Origin: Solicoccozyma terricola
Lineage: Eukaryota; Basidiomycota; Tremellomycetes; Filobasidiales; Piskurozymaceae
NCBI GenBank assembly: GCA_001600875.1
Contig: BCLD01000001.1
Span: 2,123,452-2,187,451 of the forward strand
Length of the DNA stretch: 64,000 nt
Reading direction: 5' to 3'
Shown: positions 35,206 to 47,685 of the stretch, one piece after another
Layout: each line of letters starts with the position of its first letter
How positions within the stretch are numbered: the stretch's first letter is position 1
Made by a program: the position numbers and the translations under genes
Notes under the pieces: model-generated
The model's database searches: none
Seen by the model: only the letters and a program-made list of their open reading frames with translations
What the model was told of the DNA's origin: nothing

Positions 35206-38200
35206 ATGCTGCGATCAAAGTCAAGATCCATCTCTCGGTATGTTCCTGTTACCAGAAATCCTCCCAATTGACTGGGCTTTTTAAAAAAATAAAAAAAATG
35301 TTCATACCGAAATTTCCTACCCACCATCCAGGCTCTCACACGCTTGTCAAAGGACTATAACTTCATCTTCCACATCTCACGCATCGGAAAATGGTCATGT
35401 AACTTCCAAAATCATCGCTTCGTCAAAGACGAAGAACCTGGTTCCTATAAGAACTAACATTAGAGGGAGTGAGCTGTTGAATACGCCGCGGTGAGTGTTC
35501 AAGTTCTTGCATTGCTCTAGGAAGAGATTGAAGGAGGAGAAGAGGAGGAGGTGTGGATATATGAAGAATGCATGTGGAATAAAAGGAAACGTCCAATCTC
35601 TTGGATGTAACGCTCGCTTGACGTTTACTCATGCTTTATTTCCATTTTCTACCTGACAGTCTTAACAAGGTATGTAATAACGTCTCATCATTAATGATTC
35701 ATGTCCCCGATACCAATCATGCTTTCCATACTCACAGGGTGCCGCATTCACTCGTGAAGAACGAGCTCTTTTCGGTCTAGAAGGCATGCTTCCGTACGAA
35801 GTGCATGACCTCGACAAGCAGTGAGTACTTGCTTCACTGGACTAATTTAACCCAAACGACCGCTCATTCCCCAACCCCTCCTGCCGTTTTACAATCCTTT
35901 CTCTACAGAGTCTCTCGAGCATATGCTCAGCTTCAAAAACAGCCAACGACTATTCTTAAACATGCGTTCCTTGCTTCGATGAGGGATCAGAATCAAGTTC
36001 TTTTCTTTCGACTGATGCAGGATCATTTAAAGGAGCTTTTGGGTATATTGTACACGCCTGGTGAGTTCCGAGGATGGTTAGGGAAGGGGGGGGGGGGGGG
36101 AATGATTTGGTGCTGATGGTAGGGTGTTTTGTAGGTGCTGGTGAAGCCGTACAGAATTTCTCGTCATTGTTCAGACGTCCAGTGAGTCTGATGCGACCTG
36201 TTTATATGTTGCGTGGGTTGCACGGAAATAACGCCTTGCCTTTTTCTTTTCCCCTTCTTCAGATTGGATGTTTCATCGTGAGAGCTACAGACGTATTCCG
36301 CATATCTATGGCCCTCATCTAATCCTCCACTCCCACGTCTTCCGTCAGTCATTCCCAAACCAAGACTCGATGAAGGCCAATCTCGAATCACACGTCAAGT
36401 CCCTGGAACGTCAAGCTGATCTCAAGACCCTAGCGTCCCGAACTGATTCAGATAGTTTGATCGACTTGATCGTCGTCACTGATAGCGAGGCTGTCTTGGG
36501 TATTGGAGGTGAGTTTGCGAGATGACGGATAAGTGAAGATGGTAGGCTTACGGGATATGGGAATGTTCAGACCAAGGTGTTGGTGGAATTACCATCTCGC
36601 TCAGTAAAAGCGCATTGTATACCCTAGGCGCTGGTATTCAACCAAATCGTATTCTTCCTGTGGTACTTGGTAAGTTTGGTTTCCATTACGTGTTGACAGG
36701 CGTGTAATCGACTTAACCCTTTTCTCTGTTCCTGCAGACCCCGGAACGGACAACTTGTGAGCAAATAGGGCAAAGACGAGATCCGCGTTTCATTGACGGA
36801 ACGACGGAACACTTTTTGCTCGATAGTACTCAGTTCAGCGACCCGCTTTACCTTGGATGGAAGAGAACTCGTGTAAGGGGAAAGTTGTACGAGTAAGTGT
36901 AGAGGCACCTGAAACCCTGAGGTAGGCGGTTTGGAGTTGATGGTCGGTGTTAACAACCCCTCGTAGCAAATTCGTGGACAAGTTTATCCGTCATTGCAAT
37001 GAGCTCTTCGTGAGTGTTTTGCGTCAACGAGGGATATCGACACATGCTGATACGAACTCAATCTCGCTTTTCCGTAGCCGAATGCATTGATCCATGTGAG
37101 TCTCCTCCGTAGCGGACCCCCTTCGCTCCGGCATCCTTAGTTGTCTTGCATATCACAGTTCGAGGACTTTGGTCTCGCGAACGCCCAACGGCTGCTCCAG
37201 AAATACAAGGAGACGATTCCATGCTTCAACGATGATATCGAGGGGACCGGTGCTGTCGCTTTGTCGGCGGTGATGGCGTAAGTTCATCGTGTGAGGCTTT
37301 TGGCAACAGTACCTCCGGTCTGATGCGAGTGTATATATCAGCGCTGTGGGTGTCGCTGGCGGTAACCTGGCAGATCAGAAGATCGTGGTGTACGGAGCTG
37401 GAACGGCGGGCATGGGTGTCGCTGACCAGAGTGAGTGACGAAAGGGTAGAGGCGGTCATATGCCTTGTTATTGATATCCTGGTTCTGTATCAGTTCGAGA
37501 CGGCTTGATGTTCCTCGGGGGTCTTACGCGCGAGGAGGCCAACAAACGTTTCTGGTGCATTGATCAGAATGGTTTGCTTGTCGGATCAATGGGTGGATCG
37601 CTCCGACATGCCCAACTGCCATACGCTCGACCTGATGAAGAGGTTAAAGATTGGGTCAAAGAAAATCCAAGTATCCCAAACTTGTCTCTAATGGACGGTG
37701 AGCTACCTCTTGGCACATAAATTGTTGAGAGGCGCTGAAACCTAGCTTAATGTGCAGTCGTGCACAACGTAAAGCCAACCATTTTGATTGGATGCTCTAC
37801 CCACTCGGGGGCCTTCACTGAAGAAGTAGTCAAGGAGATGGCCAGTCACGTTGAGCGTCCCATCATTGTGAGTCACGCTCAGCCATTATCACGGCCGTTG
37901 AAACTCACGCACATCCGTATCCCGCAGATGCCATTCTCCAATCCAACCTCGTTATCAGAGTTGGATCCTGGTGAGTTGCCTGTAGATAGTCTGGCATTAG
38001 AAGGTGGCGCTGATCCGATGATTTACTCAGCCATGGCCATCGAGTGGACGGACGGACGGGCGCTCGTTGCCACGGGTTCTCCTTTCCAACCGCATGTGTA
38101 CAAGGGTCAAACATGTGAGTGTATGCCAGCGTGCTTCCTGTCAAATTCATCACTCATGCTTGTTTCTAAAACCCTCTAGACGAATTCGGTCAAGTCAACA

Positions 38201-38541
38201 ACGCGCTCGTCTTCCCTGGTCTCGGTCTCGGTACCATTCTCTCTCGCTCGCGTTCCATCTCCCCTGGCATGTTCATGGCTGCCGTCAAGGCGCTCGCTGA
38301 ACTCTCCCCGGCGCTTCATGACCCAACTGCACCACTTCTACCTGATCTTTCACAAGTCAGGGCGATCTCTGCTGCTGTTGCTGCTGCTGTCGTGAGGCAA
38401 GCTTGTGCGGAGGGTAGAACGAGAGATGATACCGTTATCAGGGTTGTTAATGGGGAACTTGGTGAAGGTTTGGAGGAATTCATTAGAGGATCAATGTGGG
38501 ATCCGGTATATCGACCTTTGGAATTGTTAGAGCTGGAGTGA
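35206..38541 (+). CDS. MAE1: Mitochondrial NAD-type malic enzyme
   Basis: Joined exons: 35206..35237, 35332..35490, 35660..35669, 35738..35820, 35909..36060, 36135..36181, 36263..36277, 36349..36508, 36571..36669, 36738..36756, 36827..36892, 36967..37009, 37078..37095, 37159..37277, 37342..37430, 37494..37697, 37758..37867, 37928..38114, 38180..38541; 657 residues. The start [17 protein letters not shown] is basic and Ser-rich without acidic residues, as in a mitochondrial presequence. Family motifs: [57 protein letters not shown], metal/substrate site [23 protein letters not shown], the nucleotide fold [13 protein letters not shown], and [11 protein letters not shown]. It converts malate to pyruvate and CO2. 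Eighteen introns with exons as small as 10, 15, 18 and 19 nt. The join at 36756/36827 gives an unusual [12 protein letters not shown]. Confidence 0.93.
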
Positions 38542-38761
38542 AACCGAACAAGGATTCGCGTGAATTGGAGTTTCCGTTAAACATAGATTTCTTGCTCGTT
38601 CATGGCATCACAATGTAGCTTCCAATCAATATATCGTTTGCATAAAACGTGAATTTTTCGTGAGGATGTTTGTCCGTTCGTCTAAGGGCGTGGGAAGTAC
38701 AACATGCCCCAACATGCTGCAAGGGCGTTTCCCTTTTTTCATGTCACCGAGACCCACATTC

Positions 38762-39690
38762 TTATCCAACGAAACGAAAGATATCTTTAAGAATGAAATA
38801 CTACCACCACATCGAATTAGCAACCAGCTTCTCTTGTACATACCAGACTTCTCAACAACTCACAACAGGCTGTAAACTCCCTTTCGCATCCCCATTCTCA
38901 CCCTTCGCACCCATCTCAAAAACCTGATAAAACGCTCTGGGTAACTCATCCACGTCCTGTTTCCCCTTTTTCGGTTTCTGACCTGGAGGAGCTTGTGAAC
39001 TGTGTAATGGGACTGGAGTGGGTAAAACGGGGTCGGTGAATGGTATAGTTGAGGGTGTTGTATTGGGTATAGGGAGAAGTTGAGCAGCGGATGAGATGGA
39101 GAGTGGTGTTGAGGTGAGTTGAGATGGAGGAATGGTGTGCATGGTTCCAGTTACGCCGATCATTAAACGTGGTGGGGATGTGCCTTGATTTAGGCCAAAA
39201 AGAAAATGTCGTTTGAGCTCGCTCGGTAATTCGACAGTAAATGGGATCCACAAACTTACCTGCTATAGGATGACAATCAACAGCTTGGATATCATGTCGC
39301 GTAGGTGGCATCTTTGTGAAGAATTCTCCGATTTGTTCGATCGTGACGATATGATTGCCATTCCATACGAGTTCAGATTGCGGGGTATAGAATTTGCCGA
39401 GGAGCTGCGTGCGGGATGAACCGACATTGGGTGAGTTTACGAGAGAAGACGGTGGAAGAAGCGGGATACTCACTTCTAATCGATGAGACACGTTATCGTA
39501 CGATTCAAAATACGCTTTTGCGAAATGCTGAGCTCCAAATGAGATGGTCTCAACGTCTTCGTCTTTCCAACTGTCAGATAGGCAGGCAGGGCCCGACGTG
39601 AGTCGTCGAAGGGAGAAGGACCACTGAGGTCCAGACAACGGCTTACGGGACTGTCAAATCCGAGTCTGTGGGTATCGAGAAGAGAGCCAT
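38762..39690 (-). CDS. NXT1: NTF2-like mRNA export factor NXT1/p15
   Basis: Joined exons: 39647..39690, 39474..39570, 39260..39404, 38864..39183, 38762..38800; 214 residues. NTF2-fold features appear in order: GAQHFAKAYFESYDN, LLGKFYTPQSELVWNGN, FFTKMPPTRHDIQAVDCHPI, PPRLMIGVTGTM, AFYQVFEM and the last strand YFILKDIFRFVG. The last strand is on a separate 39-nt exon; reading through the fourth exon would instead stop at 38852 and lose it. The second of two nearby ATGs (39690) was chosen because only its frame joins to exon 2. With the large subunit Mex67/TAP this protein exports mRNA through nuclear pores. A Pro/Ser/Thr-rich insertion of about 65 residues between two core strands makes it longer than the usual ~140 residues. 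Confidence 0.87.
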
Positions 39691-39920
39691 GATGGCGATA
39701 TAGGTGACTGCCTTTTGTGAGCAATGTTGTCATGTAGGATAGGTGGGCAGTCAGTGAAAGAGTCGGTCACCAACAAATAATCCAAAATCCGCGGTTTATT
39801 GAATATGACGTCAGCAAATCACCACCACCGCCCACGTGCCGTATGTCATCGAATGAATGGGATGGAATGCATGATACAGGGCAGTGCCATTCCGTATCCA
39901 CACATTCACATCTTCAGAGC
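39691..39920. promoter_or_regulatory. Divergent promoter NXT1 / metallophosphoesterase with CRE-like and E-box sites
   Basis: The 230 bp between the two start codons contain the palindrome TGACGTCA (39806-39813), a CRE/ATF-type bZIP site, and CACGTG (39833-39838), 20 bp apart. If the nucleotidase begins at the earlier ATG (39843), both sites would sit just before it. Confidence 0.55.
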
Positions 39921-42900
39921 ATGGCAGGCCAGTCTCACACCATCTCTCTCCCGATTCTAGCATTCAACGATGTATACCGCGTGGAACAAAAGTACAATCC
40001 GCCAACTCCCTCAGCTACCAACTCCGATCCCCCAACCCCCACGCAGCAGCAGACAGAAGGAGGAAGGATATCAGTCGCGCAATTCGCCAGAACTTTATTA
40101 GATATTCGAGATGGATGGAAGAAGAGAGATAAACGGCAGTATGATGGGATGGTGGAGGATGTGAAGAATATAAATCAGGAGGAAGAACAGGAGAGGGAAG
40201 GGTTGGTTTTGTTTGCTGGCGATGGTAGGTAGCCTTCCTTTCTCGGTGATGCTATGAAGCAGACAGTAGATATGGCGACTGACTCTCATCGCTTTCACTT
40301 CCGCCCCCTTCACACTGGACTTCGACTTTCCCACTACATTGCAGTCTTTAATCCCAGTGTAGAGAGTTCAGTGACTAGAGGGTAAGCACAACTTTCTAGC
40401 TCAGCTTGATATCCCCTTTGATCTTTTTCCCCCCTTCCTTTGATATCCTTTTTGACAAAAGATCACACATGGTAAGCTTGCTCAGGTTGTCAAGTTGTTG
40501 CGAGTTGCTGAATATGGGGACACCCGGTGCTAGGTTCCGGTTCTAAATGCGTTGAAACTTGACGTCGCTTGCGTTGGTCAGTAGGAATGTCTCGTGTTTT
40601 ACATCATCACTCTGTACTGATTTATTCCTCGCCATCACCGATCATCAGGAAACCACGACTTTGACTTCGGGTACACATCTCCCCATCCTACCTTTCAAAC
40701 TCATCGAAAGCTAAATACCGAATCCCACAGCTACGCCCATTTAACGACCCTCATCAAATCATGTAAATTCCCATGGCTATTATCGAATATCATCGATACA
40801 CGAACTGGGAAACAACCAGAAGCGACTGAGAAATGGTGTGTTTTTGAGAGATGTGGTGTGAGGATTGGAGTTGTAGGATTGGTCGAAGAGTGAGTGGAGA
40901 TTGTTTCAGGATCGGCGTGGGGTGGAAGTTGATCAAAGGCTTGATCCGGTTTGATAATAGGGATTGGATAGCTACAATTCGTACGTATCACTTCCACGCT
41001 CTTTAAATCTGGATATCAGTCGATCCTCAGTCACTGATGATGAACATCGAATTCAGCGTCATGGCCAGAAACATTCAAATATCAATCAATGAAAGAAACT
41101 GCACTTGAATTATCCAAGGAATTGAGGGATTCAAATGGTCCTTATCGAGTGGATTTAATCATCGCTTTGACTCATTGTAGATTGCCTAATGTAAGTAATG
41201 ATATCTTCAAGTGTGATAGAGCGGTATCGCTGAACGACAACGGGAGAGAATCAGGACATTAGATTAGCGACGGAGTTGGGTGCCGTCAAGGGAAAGGACG
41301 TGAAGAATGAGCACGGAGTAGACTTGCTGATCGGTGGTCATGATCACATCTACCATGTACGGGTTCGGCCCGCTTCACCTTGCTGAGGTCGGATACTGAC
41401 TGATGTCAAATCACAGATCGGGAAAGGTGCGGATTCATGGGAAGGTTTCGCTCGTGATGATGATGTTAGAGGAGCAGAGATGGATCAAGGTGTTCGTCTT
41501 ATCAAAAGTGGAACGGACTTTAGAGATTTGTCAGAGGCTTCACTGGAATTAGAGAAACAAGAGGAGGGAAGTGTGAGGCGGTGGGTGGTGAAGAGTTTGA
41601 AGGGTGAGTTGAGGGCTATGTGATTGGAGAGGATTGTCGTGCTGAAGAGACGTGCATAGGCAAACATCATGAGATCATACCATCAACATCAACATTACCT
41701 GAAATCGAAGATCTCATAGACTCTCTCCTGTCAACAGTCACATCGGCACTCACTCTTCCAGTTTGCTACACACTCACACCCTTTGATGTCCGATCTGAAA
41801 AAGTTCGCACAGAAGAATCAGCAGTAGGGAATTGGGTGGCAGATATCCTCCTCCAGGCATACGCGGAGATGTTGGAAGAGAAGAAGGTTCATTTTGAGAA
41901 GGATAAGGATGAGGATGGGATTCCAGACGTTCCGCAAGATAGAAGACAGGCGGATTGTGCTCTTATCTGTGGAGGTACATTGAGAGGAGACTCTCAGTAC
42001 GGACCTGGTAAGTAATTACTCAGGTTGACGGAGGAATCTATGAATCTGATCAAAAGCAACAACTGTAGGTAAAATCACGCTTGGTGATATCCTTGAGATC
42101 TTGCCATTCGAAGATGCCGTCGTTTGTATCGAGGTACGTGGTCCCTCTTCTCCTTTCCAACCCAACGCTGAGACCTCGAAACTCTCCAGATTGACGGAGC
42201 AGGCATATGGGATACTCTAGAGAGTGCGCTTAGCAAATGGCCGGCTCAGGAAGGGTACGTGAATGAGCCTGCCCGAAATGACCAAGAAGCTCAACTAGTT
42301 CGAGTTATAGTCGCTTTCCTATCGTGGCTGGCCTCAAGGTCGTCTGGGACCACACCCGCCCACCATATCAGCGAGTGATTAGCATACACTTGACTTCCCA
42401 GCCGGTTACTACACCCAATGACTTGGATGACGAGCTCGATAGTCCAGCTGATCCGGTCAATTTCATTGAGCAAGAAGATGGCACTACCATCGAAGTCATG
42501 AAGAAGCCGCTGATTCAGGGAGAGGAGGTCGTACGACAGAAGGGAGGTCGGATTTATCGTCTGGTAAGCTACTCTAGCGTCTTCGATGTAGACTGGCCTC
42601 CTGATTATGCTCGACCCAAGATCACTCGCAACTACATGGCTGAGGGGTGAGTACAGCGGTCAAGGAACACGATGCTGCATCCTACTGAGACCGCTTGAAC
42701 ATCACATAACAGTTACGATGGGTTCGAGGCGCTGAAGGATCGAAAGTTCATAGTTGACGATGACAACGGCCAGATCGCGTCCAGTATCCTCCGTAGTTTT
42801 TTGCTTGGTAAGGTTATGCCGAACCGTACGATTTCAAACCTATCTGACGGCCGGAACTCACAGGGTCGTCATATATTTTCCGTCACAAACAACTGCGAGA

Positions 42901-43405
42901 GGAACACACAAAGCATCTGTCATCCCGCACGGATAAGACAATAAAGCGAGCGCGCAATCGCTATGCAAAAGAGAGTTTTTCACCAGGAAGCTCACCGGCG
43001 TATGAGCTTACCTTAGGAAGCTTCGGGTCGTCTAGTACACTCACAAGAGACGGCACGCTCAGCACCTCTCCTGGACGACATGTGATCCAGCACTCGGCCC
43101 ATGAGATTCGGGATGCCCTCAGGACATCTAGGAACGAGCACATGTCTGAAATCGATGCGTTGGTGAGTTTTCACGTATTTGCTTCTACAGAACACAGTCC
43201 CTCATATATCCGAGCTTTCTAGGATGGAATAACCCTGCGAGCCAATGAGCCAGGCAAATGTCACATTGATAATCAAGCCACAAAGGCCACACTGTTCGTC
43301 AACCACGATTACGGGGAGGAGATCCGCAACATGGACTTGGACGTAGCGATCGTCAGTCCTTTGATCGATGGAAGATTCAAAGATGTGTCGGCGGGGAGGC
43401 GTTGA
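39921..43405 (+). CDS. 5'-nucleotidase/UshA-type metallophosphoesterase
   Basis: Joined exons: 39921..40224, 40345..40381, 40462..40471, 40534..40576, 40649..40670, 40731..40889, 40961..40980, 41057..41190, 41255..41356, 41417..41603, 41660..42007, 42069..42133, 42190..42254, 42311..42646, 42713..42807, 42864..43162, 43223..43405; 802 residues. Metal-binding motifs: LAFNDVYRV (Tyr replaces the usual His of DxH), LFAGDVFNPS, VGNHDFDFG, IALTHC and GGHDH. The C-terminal 5'-nucleotidase domain shows SAVGNWVADILLQAY, ICGGTLRGD, ITLGDILEILPFED and the substrate strand around YMAEGYDGF. No signal peptide is apparent, so a cytosolic or vacuolar role is possible; the substrate is unknown. An in-frame ATG at 39843 would add 26 residues. 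Exon 3 is only 10 nt, with an AAAG acceptor. Confidence 0.9.
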
Positions 43406-43764
43406 ACATTGTTAGATGTATGCGCATGTCACCTGTATGTATATTCATACCCGATGCGACCAAACCCACCCATTCTCGCTTCTACAAATGTCTCTATAAC
43501 TCCAACCGATTCAGCAACAATAGACATCTCATAAACCGCATGCGATATGTGGCCTTGTTCGACATCGACCTCAGCTACGTTCAGATGGTTGCCTGCCTCG
43601 CCCTGGGTCTGGTCTCAGCTTGTTCCAAGCGTGAAAATTGTCAATGGATACAGTGATTGTGGTATTTACAGGATACAAGTTTGCCCCATCTTGCTGCACT
43701 CGTCCAATCATGATCGTCAACATCGTCATGGATAAAGTTTGAAATTTTCTTCCTATGTTCAGCC
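43406..43764. terminator. Convergent 3' region of the metallophosphoesterase and ERT1 genes
   Basis: About 360 bp between two converging stop codons. It should hold both 3' UTRs and polyadenylation sites; no specific signal is clear enough to place. Confidence 0.4.
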
Positions 43765-46700
43765 CTACGAAGCCATTGGTAGCAGCTGCCCGATGATCAC
43801 CGAAGGCTGAGTAAAATCCCACCCACCACATCAGCTCTCCATCTCACGGAATTTGGGGGTAAAACTGGAACTCACTAAATCGAAAACGTCCCTTCTGATG
43901 GTAATGGAGCAAGAACAAGGTAGGGGTTTCCCACTGGCGGTAATCACCACACACTGCCAGAAGAAATTCTGGGTCGTATTCTCGAAAGCATATTGAGAGA
44001 ATTTTTCAAAGTAATCGATGACCCTGATACGCGAACGGCACGTCAGCACAAATTCCAATCCAAATTGGTATCCGCACATTGCACGTACGATTGTTTTTCG
44101 AACAGTTCGTAGATGAAAGTCTTTTTCGCCAACAGATCCGACTTGCTGAACTCTGTCAGCCGACAGAACTCTTCGCCTGCGAGACAGATCTCTCCCGTTC
44201 GCCGCCATACTGCGGTGGGTGTTCCGGAATACGAGATGAGTTTTTCCAGTTCGATGAGGGTACGCTGGAAGCTCTTTTCAAGGAAGACTTCGTCCTCGAC
44301 TGTGAGTGGCATTCTAAAGGGGGGGGGGGGGTGATTTGGTTGGGAATTAGTCTCGGCCGCCCGAAAGTCAATTGTCTCTACTCACTGCAATGCAATCAAA
44401 CTCGGTCGAAACGCGGCCAGCGACTTGACGACTTTGAGAATATCAGCTTGTTCAAAGTTTTGAATGAGATATCGCATGAGAAAGTGATAACCCTCGGTGT
44501 ACGGACTACTCATTTGGAAAGGTTCTAAACCGTCAGTAACCTTGCTCGAGAACACACGGTCCCTTTGCCATGAACTTACTAAGGTTTCGTGATCTGACTA
44601 TACACCATTGTAGGTGTCATTGAAGTAATCTGACTTCCATCTCCCATGACGGAATCACCACTAGTTGTACCTCCATTTGATTGTGATTGTGATGGCGGTG
44701 CTTGTGGTGGTTGAGACCTTTGACTGAAATCAGGAAAAGGATTTTGAGCAAGTTGTCTTTCCCTACTCCCATGACCTAGTATTGATAAACTGTTTGATGG
44801 AGCTCCGAATCGATCTGGGTTGGTTTGAGATTGACCACTTGGTCCACCACCGATTATTGGGAAAGGATCATGTACTCGTTCATCAAGTTGCATACCTGAT
44901 CCTTCATCAGGCCAAGATGGATCGAGTTGAAAGAGTGGTTGAGATAAAGCGGGGTTGTTTAATGAGGTAGGTGTCGTGACGTGTCCACTGGCATCAGCGA
45001 AGATGGAAGACAACATTGTATATTCTTGGTTTGCAGCGTGCGAGTCGAATTCTGGGATAGGGCCAACGGATCATCATCTCATCAGCGTTCCCCTTTGGCA
45101 ATCTATGAGAAGTTGAAAGCCAACAGAAAAACTCCACCTACGGTACGCAGGATCAAAATTCAAATTAAATATCGGATCAGTGTCATGTAAAAAATCCGAT
45201 CCCAGCGGGAACGGATCTTGTAATGCCATATTAATATCATTACTATACGTCTGTTGCATAGGTGGAGCTGTTATCGGTTCTTGATTCGATACGAGTTGAG
45301 GCATTGAATTTGATGATTGTGGTTGAGATATGTGGGATGTCGTAGGTAGTGATGCTGAAATAGTAGATTGTTGTGGTTGTTGTACTAGGTCATGATGGAT
45401 GTTATCGGAAGTAGATCGCCGAGGTTTTGATATTTCAGCTCGTGCTTGAGCTTTACAGGGCGAAAAAATGTCCGTTAGTCAAATGGTATCCTTCAATAAT
45501 CACACACAATCAAATATCTCCAATTCGTCCTCACCTTTTTCCTCTTCATCCATTAAATATTTTGCTTTCTTCCTCTGACCATCTATACATGTATCTGCTG
45601 TTCCCTTTTTAACACAACGTTGACATGGTCGAGCTGTGATGAGTTTCAAAGAAAAGAATAAGGTGGTTATGGTTCAATATCCCATGACGTCGTTCGCATT
45701 GGTTCAAAACGCACAATCATCGCAAGTCAAATGAGCTTTCTGGCAATGCAAGCAAGCTACGATCGCGTCACGTTAAATCCACTCGTCAGCTAACGCCGTT
45801 TCCACGCCAACTATCCATGACCCAAACGACCGTTAAAGAAGGAGAACTCACCTTTCATCGCTTTCTTCTTATGGTCTTTCCCACCACCACCGCCGCCGCC
45901 GCCGCCACCAGCACCACCACCACTACCACTACCACCACGGGGTTTTCCAGCATCACTATCTTTCCTCGCATTAGATTTCTTTGTTGATTCGTCTCCTTGT
46001 CCATGTCCACTGAATCCACTGCCACTCCCTCCCAAACCACCACCACCCGCACCACTAAACGATGTCCCACCTCCTGAACCTGACCCCGATGCTACACCTG
46101 AAGCAACCACACCTTGTCGACCATCTAATGGAAGTAATTGATTTCGATAATTCGGTGAGACGTTCATACTGGATGATGGTGATGAAGTGTAAGAGTATCC
46201 GCTTGGAGATGAGAGCATATCAGGTGTTGTTATCGCTGGAGTTGATGTTGTCCGTCTTCGACCACCCCTTGACTGGGAGGACCCAGAGTGCGACTGCGAC
46301 TGCGACTGGGACTGGGACTGAGGTAGGTGGGATGGCGTTGGACAGGAATTATGTTTGAGTGGATGGACACGGCGAGACGTAGGAGGACTGTTGGTTGCCG
46401 ATGAAGAAGCTGCACGTGAGCGAGATGTTGGTGGTGGGAGACTACGTGGTGGGGAGAGGGGGGTGGTGGTGGTCGCGGGAGTGGGCGGGTTTGTGGTCGA
46501 GCTGCTTGCTGTGGAGTAGTACCCCTCCGACGAACAGGATGGTGGAGAGCGTAGCGAGTACAGTGACTGGCGTGGTGATGGTGATGGTGGTGGTGGTGGT
46601 GGTGACAGGGAGAGCACCTTGGGCCATCCGCCGAACATGTCCGTTAATCCCGAGATATCGCTGGGCCCGACGACAGGCAGTCCCCTCCTCGACCCCTTCG

Positions 46701-46941
46701 CATCCTCCTCTTCGACCACGTCGTGCAGTGAGCGCAGGGTCGACCCGGGGGACGATTGAGACGTCCACGCTGCTTGTCGCTCGTACATCTTCCTTAGACT
46801 CGTGGAGGGTGCTTGCATGATCGCTTGGTGACTTTTCCAAGGTGGGAGGGCGAGTCCCTGCGTGCCGGCCGTGCCTTGTTGGAATGAATCAACCGTAGTT
46901 GTTTGGCCGTCCAAGGCAACGTCAAAGTAGCAGCCCAGCAT
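43765..46941 (-). CDS. ERT1: ERT1/RDS2-type Zn2Cys6 plus PAS transcription factor
   Basis: Joined exons: 45852..46941, 45715..45756, 45535..45633, 45142..45450, 44580..45051, 44386..44508, 44089..44313, 43876..44023, 43765..43806; 849 residues. A ~360-residue Ser/Gly/Pro-rich N-terminus precedes the zinc cluster [21 protein letters not shown] followed by VKKGTADTC (C-x2-C-x6-C-x5-C-x2-C-x8-C), which is assembled from three exons. The C-terminal half contains [26 protein letters not shown], the PAS segment [22 protein letters not shown] and the conserved end [11 protein letters not shown]1/RDS2 factors activate gluconeogenic genes on non-fermentable carbon. The last 42-nt exon supplies the conserved end. 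The N-terminal start is the least certain part; downstream ATGs exist. Confidence 0.9.
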
Positions 46942-47685
46942 CCGTTGAAATTATGTCGAGACCATACATCACAGGGCCACAACCCAACAAGATCCATAAC
47001 AATACCTATATAACCCCCCTCCCTCCCTCCCTCCCCCCAACCCCTATTCTCCCCGGACGGTGGTCGTCTTCCCAAACTTGCTATTCAATACGTCACTATC
47101 CGAATGACCCCACCACTCTGGCACAAAATCCAGAGGATCGGGTGCGTATATCTTTTTTCCCAAATAGCAGCAGACGACCGAAAAGTGGGGTACAGTCCAG
47201 GCCACCAGCCTTGTTGTTCAGTTTCCTCTATTACATGGCACTCGGGTCTTGCCGCCCCCCTTATCAGATGTTTTATTTTCGGATGGCAAAGGGTGACAAT
47301 TTCCGGTGCAGCTTTACTGTACCATCCCTGTCCTCGTGCATGATCAGGTACACGACGATCAGGGTTACAAGGTGGTTCTAGATCCCTTTCGAACCAAAAT
47401 TCCGAATCAAATCAACAAAAAGTCAAGGCTCGCTCCACTCGTCCGAAGACCAATTCTAAAAAATAAAAGTAAAAATAAAAAGCGGGTCCATCGTCATAAC
47501 GCCCCATTCAAATCAAATCGCATTATAGGAAAGATGTTGCGGGGGGTATGTTGATACACAGTTCCACTTTGGGGATTCATCAATTCATCACGTCCCAACC
47601 TGTTTCCCCAACCTCTCAAATCCTTTCGCCTTGGCCTTTCGTCACCAATAATCCCCTCCACCCCCCACCCCTCCACTCCTTCTTG
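46942..47685. other. Intergenic region ERT1 promoter / GAS1 3' end
   Basis: About 740 bp, with a CCCT-rich stretch near 47017-47040. No gene or RNA is recognised. Confidence 0.45.

Noticed and set aside
38852..38863. Stop codon at 38852 as the end of NXT1
   Set aside because: It truncates the NTF2 fold; splicing at a GTGAGT donor adds the conserved YFILKDIFRFVG end.
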